Shown: positions 32,951-40,930 of the stretch, piece after piece
Layout of the letters: every line of letters starts with the position of its first letter
How positions within the stretch are numbered: the stretch's first letter is position 1
Origin: Nocardia sp. CDC159
GTDB taxonomy: Bacteria; Actinomycetota; Actinomycetes; Mycobacteriales; Mycobacteriaceae
NCBI RefSeq assembly: GCF_023740735.1
Contig: NZ_JAMRXH010000013.1
Span: forward strand, 62,001 to 126,000
DNA length: 64,000 nt
Direction of reading: 5' to 3'
Translations under genes and position numbers: made by a program
Notes under the pieces: model-generated
What the model was told of the DNA's origin: nothing
The model's input: only the letters and a program-made list of their open reading frames with translations
The model's database searches: none

Positions 32951-35008
32951 ATGAAGTACGCGCTGCGCGCCACAGTGGCTGCGGTGGCCACCACCGTGAC
33001 TCTCCCGTTCTTCGGCCCGGGCACCGCGAGCGCGGCACCGATTTCGACCGGACCCGACGGCGGTGCGGCCGGTGCGATGTGGACCGCCACCGAGGACGGC
33101 CCGCAGCAGTACCCGAGCATCAACATCCAGTGGGACGTGCCGATCACCATGAGCGACGGCACCGTGCTGAAGGCAAATGTCTACCGGCCCGCCGATGCCG
33201 CCGGTCGACCGATCGACATCCGGACGCCGGTCGTCGTCAACATCACGCCCTACACCAAGCTGGTCAGCAATCTCGCCGACCACGCGATCTCGGTGCCGGG
33301 CCTGTCCGATGCGCTGATCAACCTGTTCCGGCAGATCGATCTCAGCGGTACCGCGCTGTCGGGCGTCACCGATCTCACCAAGGCCTTCGGCGGCGGTGAA
33401 CTGCGCAATTTCGCGGTCGATCGCCAGCTGATCAGGAGCGGCTACGCCCAGGTCGTCGTCGACGCCCGCGGCACCGGCTTCTCCCAGGGCGAATGGGATA
33501 TGTTGCGCCAGCGCGAGCAGCAGGACTCGGTCGAGGTGATCGACTGGGCGTCGAAGCAGCCCTGGTCCGACGGCAATGTCGGCATGAGCGGCATCTCCTA
33601 CTCGGCCATCAACCAGGTGCAGGCGGCCGAGAAGCGCCCGCCCGCGCTGAAGGCGATCTTCCCCGTCGTGCCGGGTAGCGATCTGGTGCAGGACGTGCTG
33701 AACCCGGGCAGCGGCTTCGGCTTCAACTTCATTCCGCTGTGGCTCACCGCGATCAACGCCACCAAATGGGTGCCGGATGTGCAGTCGCTGGTGAACGGCA
33801 AATTCGACTTCCAGTGGCTGTCCGATCGGGCCGAGAGCCCGCTGACCTACATGGACGTGCTGCTCAACGCGTATGCCAGTGTGCGGATGGAGGATCTGGA
33901 TCCGCGGGTGCGAAACCTGCTGTCGGAGTTCTCCGCCGAGCGGCGGGCGTGGCTGGGCGATCCGAGCCGGGTGCAGACGCCGACCTTCGTCGTGGGCGGC
34001 TGGCACGACCTGTTCACCTACTCGGAATCCAAGATCTACAACGAGATTCCGTTGCCGCCCGGCCAGAAGCAGCTGCTGATGGGCAACACCTACCACATCA
34101 GCTCGGGCAACGAGTACGGTAAGCCCGGCCTGCCGCCGCGGATCGATGTGCTGCAGCGCGCGTGGTTCGACAAGTGGCTCAAGGGCATCGACAACGGCAT
34201 CGACGGCTACGGTCCGGTGACGCTGTACCAGCAGGGCAGCGGCGGCTGGACCACCCAGGACGGCTTCGGGATCACCGCCCCGGCCCAGGAGGCCGCGGAA
34301 TATCGGCGAATGTATCTGTCCGCCAACCGAAGCGGCACCGCGAACAGCGTCTACGACGGCTCCCTGACCGGTGCGCCCGACGCCGACAGCGCGCGGCTGA
34401 CCATCGCGCCGGGCCTCACCACGCTGTGCTCCAACGACGCCGCGCAGGCGACCATCGGCGCGCTGGCCGTCTTCGACGCGTGCGCCAAGGATTCGCGCAT
34501 CGCCGAATCCAACGCTCTGACCTTCACCAGCGCCCCCGTGGCGGAGACCACCACCATCTCGGGACCGATCGCCGTGCGGCTCAACACGATTCAGGACGCA
34601 CCCGACGGCTATTGGACGGTGACCGTCAACGACGTCGCCCCCGACGGTCGGTCGACCGTGCTCTCCTCGGGACAGCTGCTGGCGTCGATGCGCGAGATCG
34701 ACGACTCGCTCAGCGCTCGCTCGGCCAATGGCGACTACACCGACCCGCGCCCGTACACCTCGCTGGATCGGCGGCAGCCGACCGTGCCGGGCCGGTCGAC
34801 CACGCTCGATATCGGCCTGTCCGGCACCCAGGCGGTGCTGGCGCCCGGCCATCGGCTGCGGATAGATGTGTTCGCGGGCAACTTCCCCAAGGGCGTGCCC
34901 ATCACACCCCTGCTGGTCGACACCGGCCTGAAACCCGAACACCTGCAACTGGATCCGAATGCCCCGAGCTTCGTGAACATCCCCGTCCGCGGTAATCCGG
35001 GCTGGTAG
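32951..35008 (+). CDS. Secreted CocE/NonD family hydrolase (X-Pro dipeptidyl-peptidase S15-like)
   Basis: Large exported hydrolase of 685 residues. A signal peptide (MKYALRATVAAVATT..., cleavage near ASAAP) precedes the S15/CocE catalytic domain: acidic DARGTGFSQGEW, nucleophile Ser216 in GISYSA, acid Asp in GGWHDLF and His in GNTYHISS. The C-terminal galactose-binding-like beta domain (about 460-685) ends with PGHRLRIDVFAGNFP. Family members cleave esters (cocaine esterase) or Xaa-Pro peptides; which applies here is unknown. A very strong terminator follows directly. Confidence 0.9.
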   Translation: MKYALRATVAAVATTVTLPFFGPGTASAAPISTGPDGGAAGAMWTATEDGPQQYPSINIQWDVPITMSDGTVLKANVYRPADAAGRPIDIRTPVVVNITPYTKLVSNLADHAISVPGLSDALINLFRQIDLSGTALSGVTDLTKAFGGGELRNFAVDRQLIRSGYAQVVVDARGTGFSQGEWDMLRQREQQDSVEVIDWASKQPWSDGNVGMSGISYSAINQVQAAEKRPPALKAIFPVVPGSDLVQDVLNPGSGFGFNFIPLWLTAINATKWVPDVQSLVNGKFDFQWLSDRAESPLTYMDVLLNAYASVRMEDLDPRVRNLLSEFSAERRAWLGDPSRVQTPTFVVGGWHDLFTYSESKIYNEIPLPPGQKQLLMGNTYHISSGNEYGKPGLPPRIDVLQRAWFDKWLKGIDNGIDGYGPVTLYQQGSGGWTTQDGFGITAPAQEAAEYRRMYLSANRSGTANSVYDGSLTGAPDADSARLTIAPGLTTLCSNDAAQATIGALAVFDACAKDSRIAESNALTFTSAPVAETTTISGPIAVRLNTIQDAPDGYWTVTVNDVAPDGRSTVLSSGQLLASMREIDDSLSARSANGDYTDPRPYTSLDRRQPTVPGRSTTLDIGLSGTQAVLAPGHRLRIDVFAGNFPKGVPITPLLVDTGLKPEHLQLDPNAPSFVNIPVRGNPGW

Positions 35009-35026
35009 TTCCGACGCCCCCAGGCT

Positions 35027-35067
35027 GTCCCGGGCGCGCACAACGGTGTGCGCTCCCGGGACTTTTT
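35027..35067. terminator. Strong bidirectional hairpin terminator
   Basis: GTCCCGGG (35027-35034) pairs with CCCGGGAC (35055-35062) and, after one mismatch, GCGCACA with TGTGCGC around an ACGG loop, followed by TTTTT (35063-35067). The T-run overlaps the stop codon of the convergent oxidoreductase gene. Confidence 0.88.
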
Positions 35068-35720
35068 CAGATCCCGTCTGGATGCGCGAACGCGGCCGTC
35101 ACCGGCGGGAACATCGCGCGGGCATCGTCACCGGCGAACCAGAGGCCGACGATGAAGGCCGCCGTCGCCTCCAGATAGCGGGCCCGGCGCAGGCCCCCGG
35201 CGCGAAACGGCCGCACCCCCAGATCCGCCGCGAGTCGCGCGACCAGATCCACGGCGTCGCCGTCGTCCCCGCACAGCGGGACCGACAGTGGCCGTCCGTC
35301 GAATTCGCGCGGCTGCCCGCTCGCCCACACCTCGGCGGCACAGAGGTTGAACGCCTTCACCACCTTCGCCCCGGGCCGGGCCGCCGAGATCCGTTCCGCT
35401 ACGGCCGGTTCCGACAGGACGAAGCCGCCCTCGTCCGGTTGGAAGGCATTGGTGCAGTCGATCACCGTGCGACCGGCCAGCGCTCCCGTCTCGGCCAGCA
35501 CCGCGTCCAGTGCGGCCACGGGGACGGCCAGCAGCACCGCCTCGCCGAATTCGGCCGCGGCGCGGATACTTCCGGCGCGTGCGCCGTGCCCGATCCGCGC
35601 CGCCAGCTCCGCCGCCCGCTCCGGGGACCGCGTGCCGACCCGGATTTCGTGTCCCGCCGCGGCCCAGCCGCCGCCGAGCGCCCATGCCATCGCGCCCGCG
35701 CCCACAATTCCGATTCGCAT
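35067..35720 (-). CDS. NADPH-dependent F420 reductase-like oxidoreductase
   Basis: Protein of 217 residues with an N-terminal dinucleotide fold (RIGIVGAGAMAWALG), the phosphate-selecting VGTRSPE turn, and VIDCTNAF, typical of the F420H2:NADP oxidoreductase/NADP-binding family. Actinobacteria of this group make F420, but no F420 gene is nearby and cofactor use is unproven. ATG 35720 has GGAG 7 bases upstream. It is divergent from the HxlR regulator, 89 bp between starts, a common regulator-target pair. Confidence 0.8.
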   Translation of the reverse strand: MRIGIVGAGAMAWALGGGWAAAGHEIRVGTRSPERAAELAARIGHGARAGSIRAAAEFGEAVLLAVPVAALDAVLAETGALAGRTVIDCTNAFQPDEGGFVLSEPAVAERISAARPGAKVVKAFNLCAAEVWASGQPREFDGRPLSVPLCGDDGDAVDLVARLAADLGVRPFRAGGLRRARYLEATAAFIVGLWFAGDDARAMFPPVTAAFAHPDGI

Positions 35721-35809
35721 ATCCAACTCCCTGTCGACGATGTCGGTTGAGAAGGTAGGAATTCGAATAGGCACTTCCGGGTGCGCAACGCCGCTGACAG
35801 GCTGAAACG

Positions 35810-36193
35810 GTGACGAGCGCGCACCCGCGGGTGACCTTCCCGCCCTATGGAGACTATGTCGCCGACTGCCCGGCCCGGATCGGGACCGATCTGTTCGGCA
35901 ACTCCTGGCTTCCGGTCATCGTGTACGCCCTGCGCGACCGGCCCATGCGCCCGGGCGAGCTGCGCGCGAGCATCGGGGGTATCAGCCAGAAGATGCTCAC
36001 CACGACACTGCGCCGCATGCAGGCCATGCGGTTGGTCGAGCGGCGTCGCTACGCCGAGGCGCCGCCCCGGGTGGAATACGAATTGACCGCGGCGGGAAAA
36101 GATCTGCTGGAACCCCTCTACGCCCTCGGCGCCTGGGTGGATCGGCACGGGGAAACCGTCCTCGCGGGGCTGGCCGAATCCGAGGACGAATGA
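35810..36193 (+). CDS. HxlR family transcriptional regulator
   Basis: Winged-helix regulator of 127 residues. An N-terminal Cys (DCPARIGTDLFGNSW) is at the place used by redox- or electrophile-sensing HxlR/YodB proteins, followed by the HTH block PGELRASIGGISQKMLTTTLRRM and the wing PPRVEYELTAAG. Divergent from the F420-reductase-like gene, whose expression it most likely controls. GTG 35810 is the only start that keeps the N-terminal Cys region. Confidence 0.88.
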   Translation: MTSAHPRVTFPPYGDYVADCPARIGTDLFGNSWLPVIVYALRDRPMRPGELRASIGGISQKMLTTTLRRMQAMRLVERRRYAEAPPRVEYELTAAGKDLLEPLYALGAWVDRHGETVLAGLAESEDE

Positions 36194-36275
36194 AGCAGCG
36201 GCGACGAATGAGGCGCATATCACAGTTACCGGCGACCGCGGCCGATGCCGTCGGGCGTGGGCACAATGGATGACA

Positions 36276-36297
36276 GTTCACGTCGGCTTCGCATGTT
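36276..36297 (+). promoter_or_regulatory. Possible PHO-box-like repeat upstream of senX3
   Basis: Within the 301-bp gap before senX3, two 11-nt units GTTCACGTCGG (36276-36286) and CTTCGCATGTT (36287-36297) resemble the GTTCAC-type direct repeats bound by PhoP in Streptomyces. RegX3 of M. tuberculosis is known to act on its own promoter. The second unit is a poor match, so this is a weak prediction; nothing else was recognised in the gap besides the promoter below. Confidence 0.25.
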
Positions 36298-36460
36298 CGT
36301 GAGATGAGCGGCGCTGCAAGGAAAAGTGGCCGCGAGATGGTAGTTCGGGTCGGGAAGGTCCCGGGCGGAAACGCCGCGGCCGGGCCCGAACTCCGCGTAA
36401 ACGCTCGGCTAACAACCGCGTAAGGGCCCGTGACCTGCGCGAAACTTCGCGAACCCGGAC

Positions 36461-36494
36461 TTGGCGCGCGCGTCCGCGACCGTACGATTCAATT
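36461..36494 (+). promoter_or_regulatory. senX3: Predicted senX3 promoter, apparently leaderless
   Basis: TTGGCG (36461-36466) as -35 and TACGAT (36483-36488) as -10 are separated by 16 bp. The -10 ends 6 bases before the senX3 GTG at 36495, so transcription would start on or next to the start codon. No ribosome binding site is seen, consistent with a leaderless mRNA. Confidence 0.5.
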
Positions 36495-37751
36495 GTGAGC
36501 GTTCCCCAGGCCGTGCTGCTGGCTATTCTCGCGGCCGTCGTAGGCCTGGCCGTCGGTGGCCTGCTCATCCCTTATGTGAATGCCCGGCGCGCGCAGGGGC
36601 GCGAGATCGATTCCGGCCTGACCATGTCGCAGGTGCTCGATCTCATCGTGCTCGCCTCGGAAAGCGGCATCGCGGTCGTGGACGAATACCGCGACGTGGT
36701 GCTGGTGAATCCGCGCGCCGAGGAACTCGGCCTGGTCCGCGATCGGCTGCTCGACGAGCGCGCGTGGGCCGCGGTGGAGAAGGTCATCACCTCTGGGGAA
36801 AGCGCCGATTTCGATCTGACCGCCAAACACCCCGCGCCCGGTCGCGGGCGAATCGCGGTGCGCGGTGTGGCCCGTCCGCTGTCGCGCGAGGAGTCCAGCT
36901 TCATCGTGCTGTTCGCCGACGACGATTCCGAACAGGCGCGGATGGAGGCGACCCGGCGCGATTTCGTGGCCAATGTCAGCCACGAACTCAAGACGCCGGT
37001 CGGTGCGATGAGCCTGCTGGCCGAGGCCCTGCTGGAATCGGCCGACGATCCGGATTCGGTGCGGCATTTCGGTGAGCGGCTGCTGGCCGAGACCCGGCGC
37101 ATGGGCAAGATAGTGACCGAGTTGATCGCGCTGTCGCGGTTGCAGGGTGCGGAGAAACTGCCGCAATTGGAGGCCGTCGACGTCGATACGGTCGTCAATG
37201 CCGCCATCGAGCGTTCTCGCACCGCGGCCGAGGCCGCCGGAATCACCGTCAGCACCGATCGCAACAGCGGGCTGGAAATGCTCGGCGACGAGCCGCTGCT
37301 GGTGACCGCGCTGTCGAATCTGGTCGAGAACGCGATCAACTATTCCCCCAAGGGTTCGCACGTATCCGTGAGCCGCTCGCTGCGCGGCGGATATGTGAAC
37401 ATCGCGGTCACCGACCGCGGAATCGGTATCGCCAAGGAGGATCAGGAGCGGGTGTTCGAGCGCTTCTTCCGCGCCGACAAGGCCCGTTCTCGAGCCACCG
37501 GCGGTACCGGGCTCGGGCTGGCTATCGTCAAACACGTGGCCGCCAACCACAACGGTGAAATCACCCTGTGGAGCAAACTGGGGACCGGCTCGACGTTCAC
37601 GTTGCGCATCCCCGCGGTCGAAACCGACGACCAGAATTCCGCCGATCCGGCGGAGAAGAAGAGTCCCACCGCCATCCAGGTGGGCAAGAAGGAAAGTGGC
37701 CCGCGCCCCGCAGGGCGGGCCAGACCCAACGGTGTGGAGGCAACCCGATGA
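36495..37751 (+). CDS. senX3: Two-component sensor histidine kinase SenX3
   Basis: Membrane sensor of the phosphate-responsive SenX3-RegX3 system, 418 residues. An N-terminal membrane helix (about 6-27; a second hydrophobic stretch is weak) is followed by a PAS-like domain (about 50-145), the H-box FVANVSHELKTPV with phospho-acceptor His163, and the ATPase boxes NLVENAINYSP, DRGIGI and GGTGLGLAI. The C-terminal tail is Lys/Pro rich. It overlaps regX3 by ATGA. Unlike M. tuberculosis there is no MIRU repeat between the pair. Confidence 0.96.
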   Translation: MSVPQAVLLAILAAVVGLAVGGLLIPYVNARRAQGREIDSGLTMSQVLDLIVLASESGIAVVDEYRDVVLVNPRAEELGLVRDRLLDERAWAAVEKVITSGESADFDLTAKHPAPGRGRIAVRGVARPLSREESSFIVLFADDDSEQARMEATRRDFVANVSHELKTPVGAMSLLAEALLESADDPDSVRHFGERLLAETRRMGKIVTELIALSRLQGAEKLPQLEAVDVDTVVNAAIERSRTAAEAAGITVSTDRNSGLEMLGDEPLLVTALSNLVENAINYSPKGSHVSVSRSLRGGYVNIAVTDRGIGIAKEDQERVFERFFRADKARSRATGGTGLGLAIVKHVAANHNGEITLWSKLGTGSTFTLRIPAVETDDQNSADPAEKKSPTAIQVGKKESGPRPAGRARPNGVEATR

Positions 37752-38437
37752 CGAGTGTGCTGATCGTCGAGGACGAGGAGTCGCTGGCCGATCCGCTCGC
37801 ATTCCTGCTGCGCAAGGAGGGGTTCGAGGTCACGGTAGTCGGCGACGGCCCGTCCGCGCTGGCCGAATTCGACCGCTCGGGCGCCGACATCGTGCTGCTC
37901 GACCTCATGCTGCCCGGTATGAGCGGAACCGATGTGTGCAAGCAGCTGCGGACCCGCAGCAGCGTGCCGGTGATCATGGTGACCGCTCGCGACAGCGAGA
38001 TCGACAAGGTGGTCGGGTTGGAGCTCGGCGCCGACGACTACGTGACCAAGCCGTATTCGTCGCGCGAGCTGATCGCGCGCATCCGCGCGGTGCTGCGCCG
38101 CGGCGCGGGTGAGGACATCGACGGCTCGAACGAGAGCGGCGTGCTGGAGGCGGGGCCGGTGCGCATGGATGTCGACCGGCACACCGTGCAGGTCAACGGC
38201 AAGCCGGTCACCCTGCCGCTCAAGGAGTTCGACCTGCTGGAGTACCTGCTGCGCAACTCCGGCCGCGTGCTGACTCGCGGGCAGCTGATCGATCGGGTCT
38301 GGGGCGCGGACTACGTCGGCGACACCAAGACCCTCGATGTCCACGTGAAGCGGTTACGGTCCAAGATCGAGGCGGATCCGGCCAAGCCGGAGCATCTGGT
38401 GACCGTGCGCGGGCTGGGCTACAAGCTCGAGGCCTGA
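37748..38437 (+). CDS. regX3: Two-component response regulator RegX3
   Basis: OmpR/PhoB-type regulator of 229 residues controlling phosphate-starvation genes. The receiver domain has phospho-acceptor Asp52 in LLDLMLPG, the Thr in MVTARDS and Lys in TKPYSS; the winged-helix effector domain ends in KTLDVHVKRLRSKIE and TVRGLGYKLE. Translationally coupled to senX3 and followed at once by a 20-bp hairpin terminator. Phosphorylated RegX3 is expected to bind GTTCAC-like repeats. Confidence 0.96.
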   Translation: MTSVLIVEDEESLADPLAFLLRKEGFEVTVVGDGPSALAEFDRSGADIVLLDLMLPGMSGTDVCKQLRTRSSVPVIMVTARDSEIDKVVGLELGADDYVTKPYSSRELIARIRAVLRRGAGEDIDGSNESGVLEAGPVRMDVDRHTVQVNGKPVTLPLKEFDLLEYLLRNSGRVLTRGQLIDRVWGADYVGDTKTLDVHVKRLRSKIEADPAKPEHLVTVRGLGYKLEA

Positions 38438-38442
38438 GGACG

Positions 38443-38485
38443 TCACCGCGAATGCCCCTCGGAAGCCGAGGGGCATTCGCGGTGA
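38443..38485. terminator. 20-bp perfect hairpin terminator after regX3
   Basis: TCACCGCGAATGCCCCTCGG (38443-38462) is perfectly complementary to 38466-38485 with only AAG between. It lies between convergent regX3 and a small secreted-protein gene and should stop transcription from both. Confidence 0.85.
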
Positions 38486-38493
38486 ATCGCTTG

Positions 38494-38829
38494 TCAGACG
38501 ATGTGTACCCAGGCGGTGCCGATCTGCGGCAGCTCCTGCTTCTGCAGCCGGAACCAGCCGAAATCGTCGCGCTGCCAGCAGTCGTCCAGCGGTGCGCCCT
38601 CGGGCACGTCGTGGCAGGCGATCGGCCGTGAGGTGCCGTACGGGCTCACGATGACCTCTTTGCCGTTCTCCTTGGCCTGCAGGGCGGCCGGATCGGTGTA
38701 GACGACGAAGAGCTCGGTGCGCAGCGTGTAGTTGGCGGGATCGGTGTTGGGATCGGCCTGCGCGGCGGGAGCGACCGCCAGCGCGGCGCCCGCGGCCAGT
38801 GCGGCGATGGCCAGGAATTTCCTCATCAT
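38494..38829 (-). CDS. Small secreted protein of unknown function
   Basis: Precursor of 111 residues with a clear signal peptide (MMRKFLAIAALAAGAALAVAP, cleavage after AQA) and a mature part of about 85 residues holding two cysteines (IACHDVPEGAPLDDCWQRD), likely a disulfide. No family is recognised. The ribosome site is weak; ATG 38826 and 38829 are equally possible. Convergent with regX3. Confidence 0.75.
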   Translation of the reverse strand: MMRKFLAIAALAAGAALAVAPAAQADPNTDPANYTLRTELFVVYTDPAALQAKENGKEVIVSPYGTSRPIACHDVPEGAPLDDCWQRDDFGWFRLQKQELPQIGTAWVHIV

Positions 38830-38961
38830 GACCCAGATGAGTACCACGGCGAAGTGAATCTTTCATGGCGAGACAGTGGCTATTCCGCCTCTCCGCGTTT
38901 TGGCCGTACGAGTTGGGTGCCGCGTAATTCGGCCACAGACAAATGCGTGATTTTCCAAAAG

Positions 38962-39876
38962 TTACCGGCGCGCTCTGTGTTCCGCCTCGGCGGTGGCCGG
39001 ATGGACCGCGACGATGCCGAGACCCTCGCGGCGTTTGCAGTGCCGGGCCAGCTCGTCGTAGGCCGGTTGGCCGATCAGCTCGACGAGTTCGGGGGCATAG
39101 GACTGCCAGACCGGGCGGGTGCCGACGTGGGCGTCGGGGGAGCCGCTGCAGTACCAGTGCAGGTCCTCGCCGCCGGGACCCCAGCCGCGGCGGTCGTATT
39201 CGGTGATGACCGTGCGCAGGATCTCCACGCCGTCCGGCCGCTCCACCCAGTCCTGGGTGCGGCGGATCGGCAGCTGCCAGCAGACCTCGGGTTTCACCGT
39301 GAGCGGCTCGAGGCCCCGGCGCAGGGCCATGGAATGCAGGGCGCAGCCGATGCCACCGGCGAAGCCGGGGCGGTTGAGGAAGATGCAGGCGCCCTCGTAG
39401 CGGCGGGTGCGGATGGCGGGCTCGTCGTCGAGCTCATCCTCCTCGAGGTAGAGCTTCTTGCGGACCTTGCCGGATGCGTCGCGGGCCTCGTCCATCAGCT
39501 GCCAATCCTCGGGTGTGAGCAGCTTCACAGCCTTCTGCAGCTTCTTGCGATCGTCGTCGTCGCAGAGGAACGCGCCGTGCGAACAGCAACCGTCGTCGGG
39601 GCGGCCTTCGATGATGCCCTGACAGGCCGGAGTGCCGAAGACGCACGTCCAGCGCGACAGCAGCCACGTCAGGTCGGCGGCGATCGTGTGCTCTTCATTA
39701 GCCGGATCGACGAATTCGATCCATTCCCGCGGGAAGTCGAGATCGACCTCGGGGCTGGGATCGATCTTCGCCGCTGGTCGCAGCCCGGTCGGACCGCTCG
39801 CGGATGCTCCTACCGTCACATCGCCAGACGCTAACAGCAACGCGAGATCAAAGGCAGTCTCGGGGCGTCGTGGCAT
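38962..39876 (-). CDS. Cysteine-rich conserved protein, Rv0495c-like
   Basis: Cytoplasmic-looking protein of 304 residues, counterpart by position and strand of M. tuberculosis Rv0495c, conserved among actinobacteria with no known function. At least six cysteines fall in tight motifs: TCVFGTPACQG, DDGCCSHGAFLC, EGACIF, GGIGCALHS, PEVCWQLP and HWYCSGS. This suggests metal or iron-sulfur binding, recalling YkgJ/UPF0153-type zinc or iron proteins. It is divergent from the ppx gene, 55 bp apart. Confidence 0.75.
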   Translation of the reverse strand: MPRRPETAFDLALLLASGDVTVGASASGPTGLRPAAKIDPSPEVDLDFPREWIEFVDPANEEHTIAADLTWLLSRWTCVFGTPACQGIIEGRPDDGCCSHGAFLCDDDDRKKLQKAVKLLTPEDWQLMDEARDASGKVRKKLYLEEDELDDEPAIRTRRYEGACIFLNRPGFAGGIGCALHSMALRRGLEPLTVKPEVCWQLPIRRTQDWVERPDGVEILRTVITEYDRRGWGPGGEDLHWYCSGSPDAHVGTRPVWQSYAPELVELIGQPAYDELARHCKRREGLGIVAVHPATAEAEHRARR

Positions 39877-39931
39877 GTTCGCTTCGCGGGACGTGACCCG
39901 AAGGTTGTGCCGAACCCAGTACCGTGTCTAT

Positions 39932-40930
39932 GTGCGGCTCGGTGTGCTCGATGTGGGAAGCAATACCGTCCACCTGCTCGTGGTGGACGCGCATCGGGGT
40001 GGCCACCCGATGCCGATGAGTTCGACCAAGGCGACCCTGCGCCTGGCGGAGAATATGGACGACGATGGCTGCATCACCCCCGAGGGCGCCCACCGACTGA
40101 TCAAGACCGTCGCCGAATTCGCGAGTATCGCAAAGACTTCCGGCTGTGTGCAGCTGATGCCGTTCGCCACCTCCGCGGTGCGCGAGGCGGGCAATTCCGA
40201 TGAGGTGCTGGCCCGGGTGCGCCGCGAAACCGGGGTGGAACTGCGGGTGCTGTCGGGGGCCGACGAGGCGCGGCTGACCTTTCTCGCCGTCCGGCGCTGG
40301 TTCGGCTGGAGCGCCGGGCGCATCCTGAACCTGGACATCGGCGGCGGCTCGCTGGAGATGAGCAACGGCTGCGACGAGGCCCCGGACGTGGCCCTGTCGC
40401 TGCCGCTCGGCGCGGGACGGCTCACCCGGGACTGGCTGAGCGAGGATCCGCCGGGTAAGCGTCGGGTCGGGGTGCTGCGCGACTGGCTCGACGCCGAACT
40501 GGTGATTCCCGCCAAACAGCTGCTCGAACCCGGCCGCCCCGATCTGGCCGTCGGGACATCCAAGACATTCCGAACCCTGGCCCGTCTCACCGGCGCCGCC
40601 CCCTCGGCCGCGGGCCCCCGTGCCCGGCGTATCCTCACCAGTTCCGGTCTGCGCCAGCTGATCGCGTTCATATCTCGAATGACCGCCGCGGACCGGGCAG
40701 AATTGGAGGGCGTGAGTTCCGATCGGTCGCAGCAGTTGGTGGCCGGGGCCCTGGTCGCGGAGGCGAGTATGCGGGCGTTATCGCTGGATACTCTGGAAAT
40801 TTGCCCGTGGGCGCTGCGGGAGGGACTGATCCTGCGCAAACTGGATACCGACCTCGAGAGCGAACCCGGTGCCGCCAACGGCCTTCGTCCCAGGGGCGTA
40901 CCGGGCCCGACTGAAACGGTGTCGCGATGA
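39932..40930 (+). CDS. ppx: Ppx/GppA family exopolyphosphatase
   Basis: ASKHA-fold phosphatase of 332 residues (Rv0496 type). Exopolyphosphatases remove terminal phosphate from polyphosphate; GppA members also hydrolyse pppGpp. Visible motifs are LDVGSNTVHLLV (phosphate 1), ATSAVREAGN, GADEARLTF, and LDIGGGSLEM (phosphate 2). The short single-module length matches actinobacterial Ppx1. GTG 39932 gives the proper N-terminus just before LGVLDVGSN. Position next to the phosphate-sensing pair fits phosphate storage control. Overlaps the next gene by ATGA. Confidence 0.93.
   Translation: MRLGVLDVGSNTVHLLVVDAHRGGHPMPMSSTKATLRLAENMDDDGCITPEGAHRLIKTVAEFASIAKTSGCVQLMPFATSAVREAGNSDEVLARVRRETGVELRVLSGADEARLTFLAVRRWFGWSAGRILNLDIGGGSLEMSNGCDEAPDVALSLPLGAGRLTRDWLSEDPPGKRRVGVLRDWLDAELVIPAKQLLEPGRPDLAVGTSKTFRTLARLTGAAPSAAGPRARRILTSSGLRQLIAFISRMTAADRAELEGVSSDRSQQLVAGALVAEASMRALSLDTLEICPWALREGLILRKLDTDLESEPGAANGLRPRGVPGPTETVSR

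Noticed and set aside
32942..35041. Antisense open frame of about 699 codons opposite the CocE-type hydrolase
   Set aside because: The plus-strand gene has signal peptide and catalytic motifs; the antisense translation shows no fold or motif.
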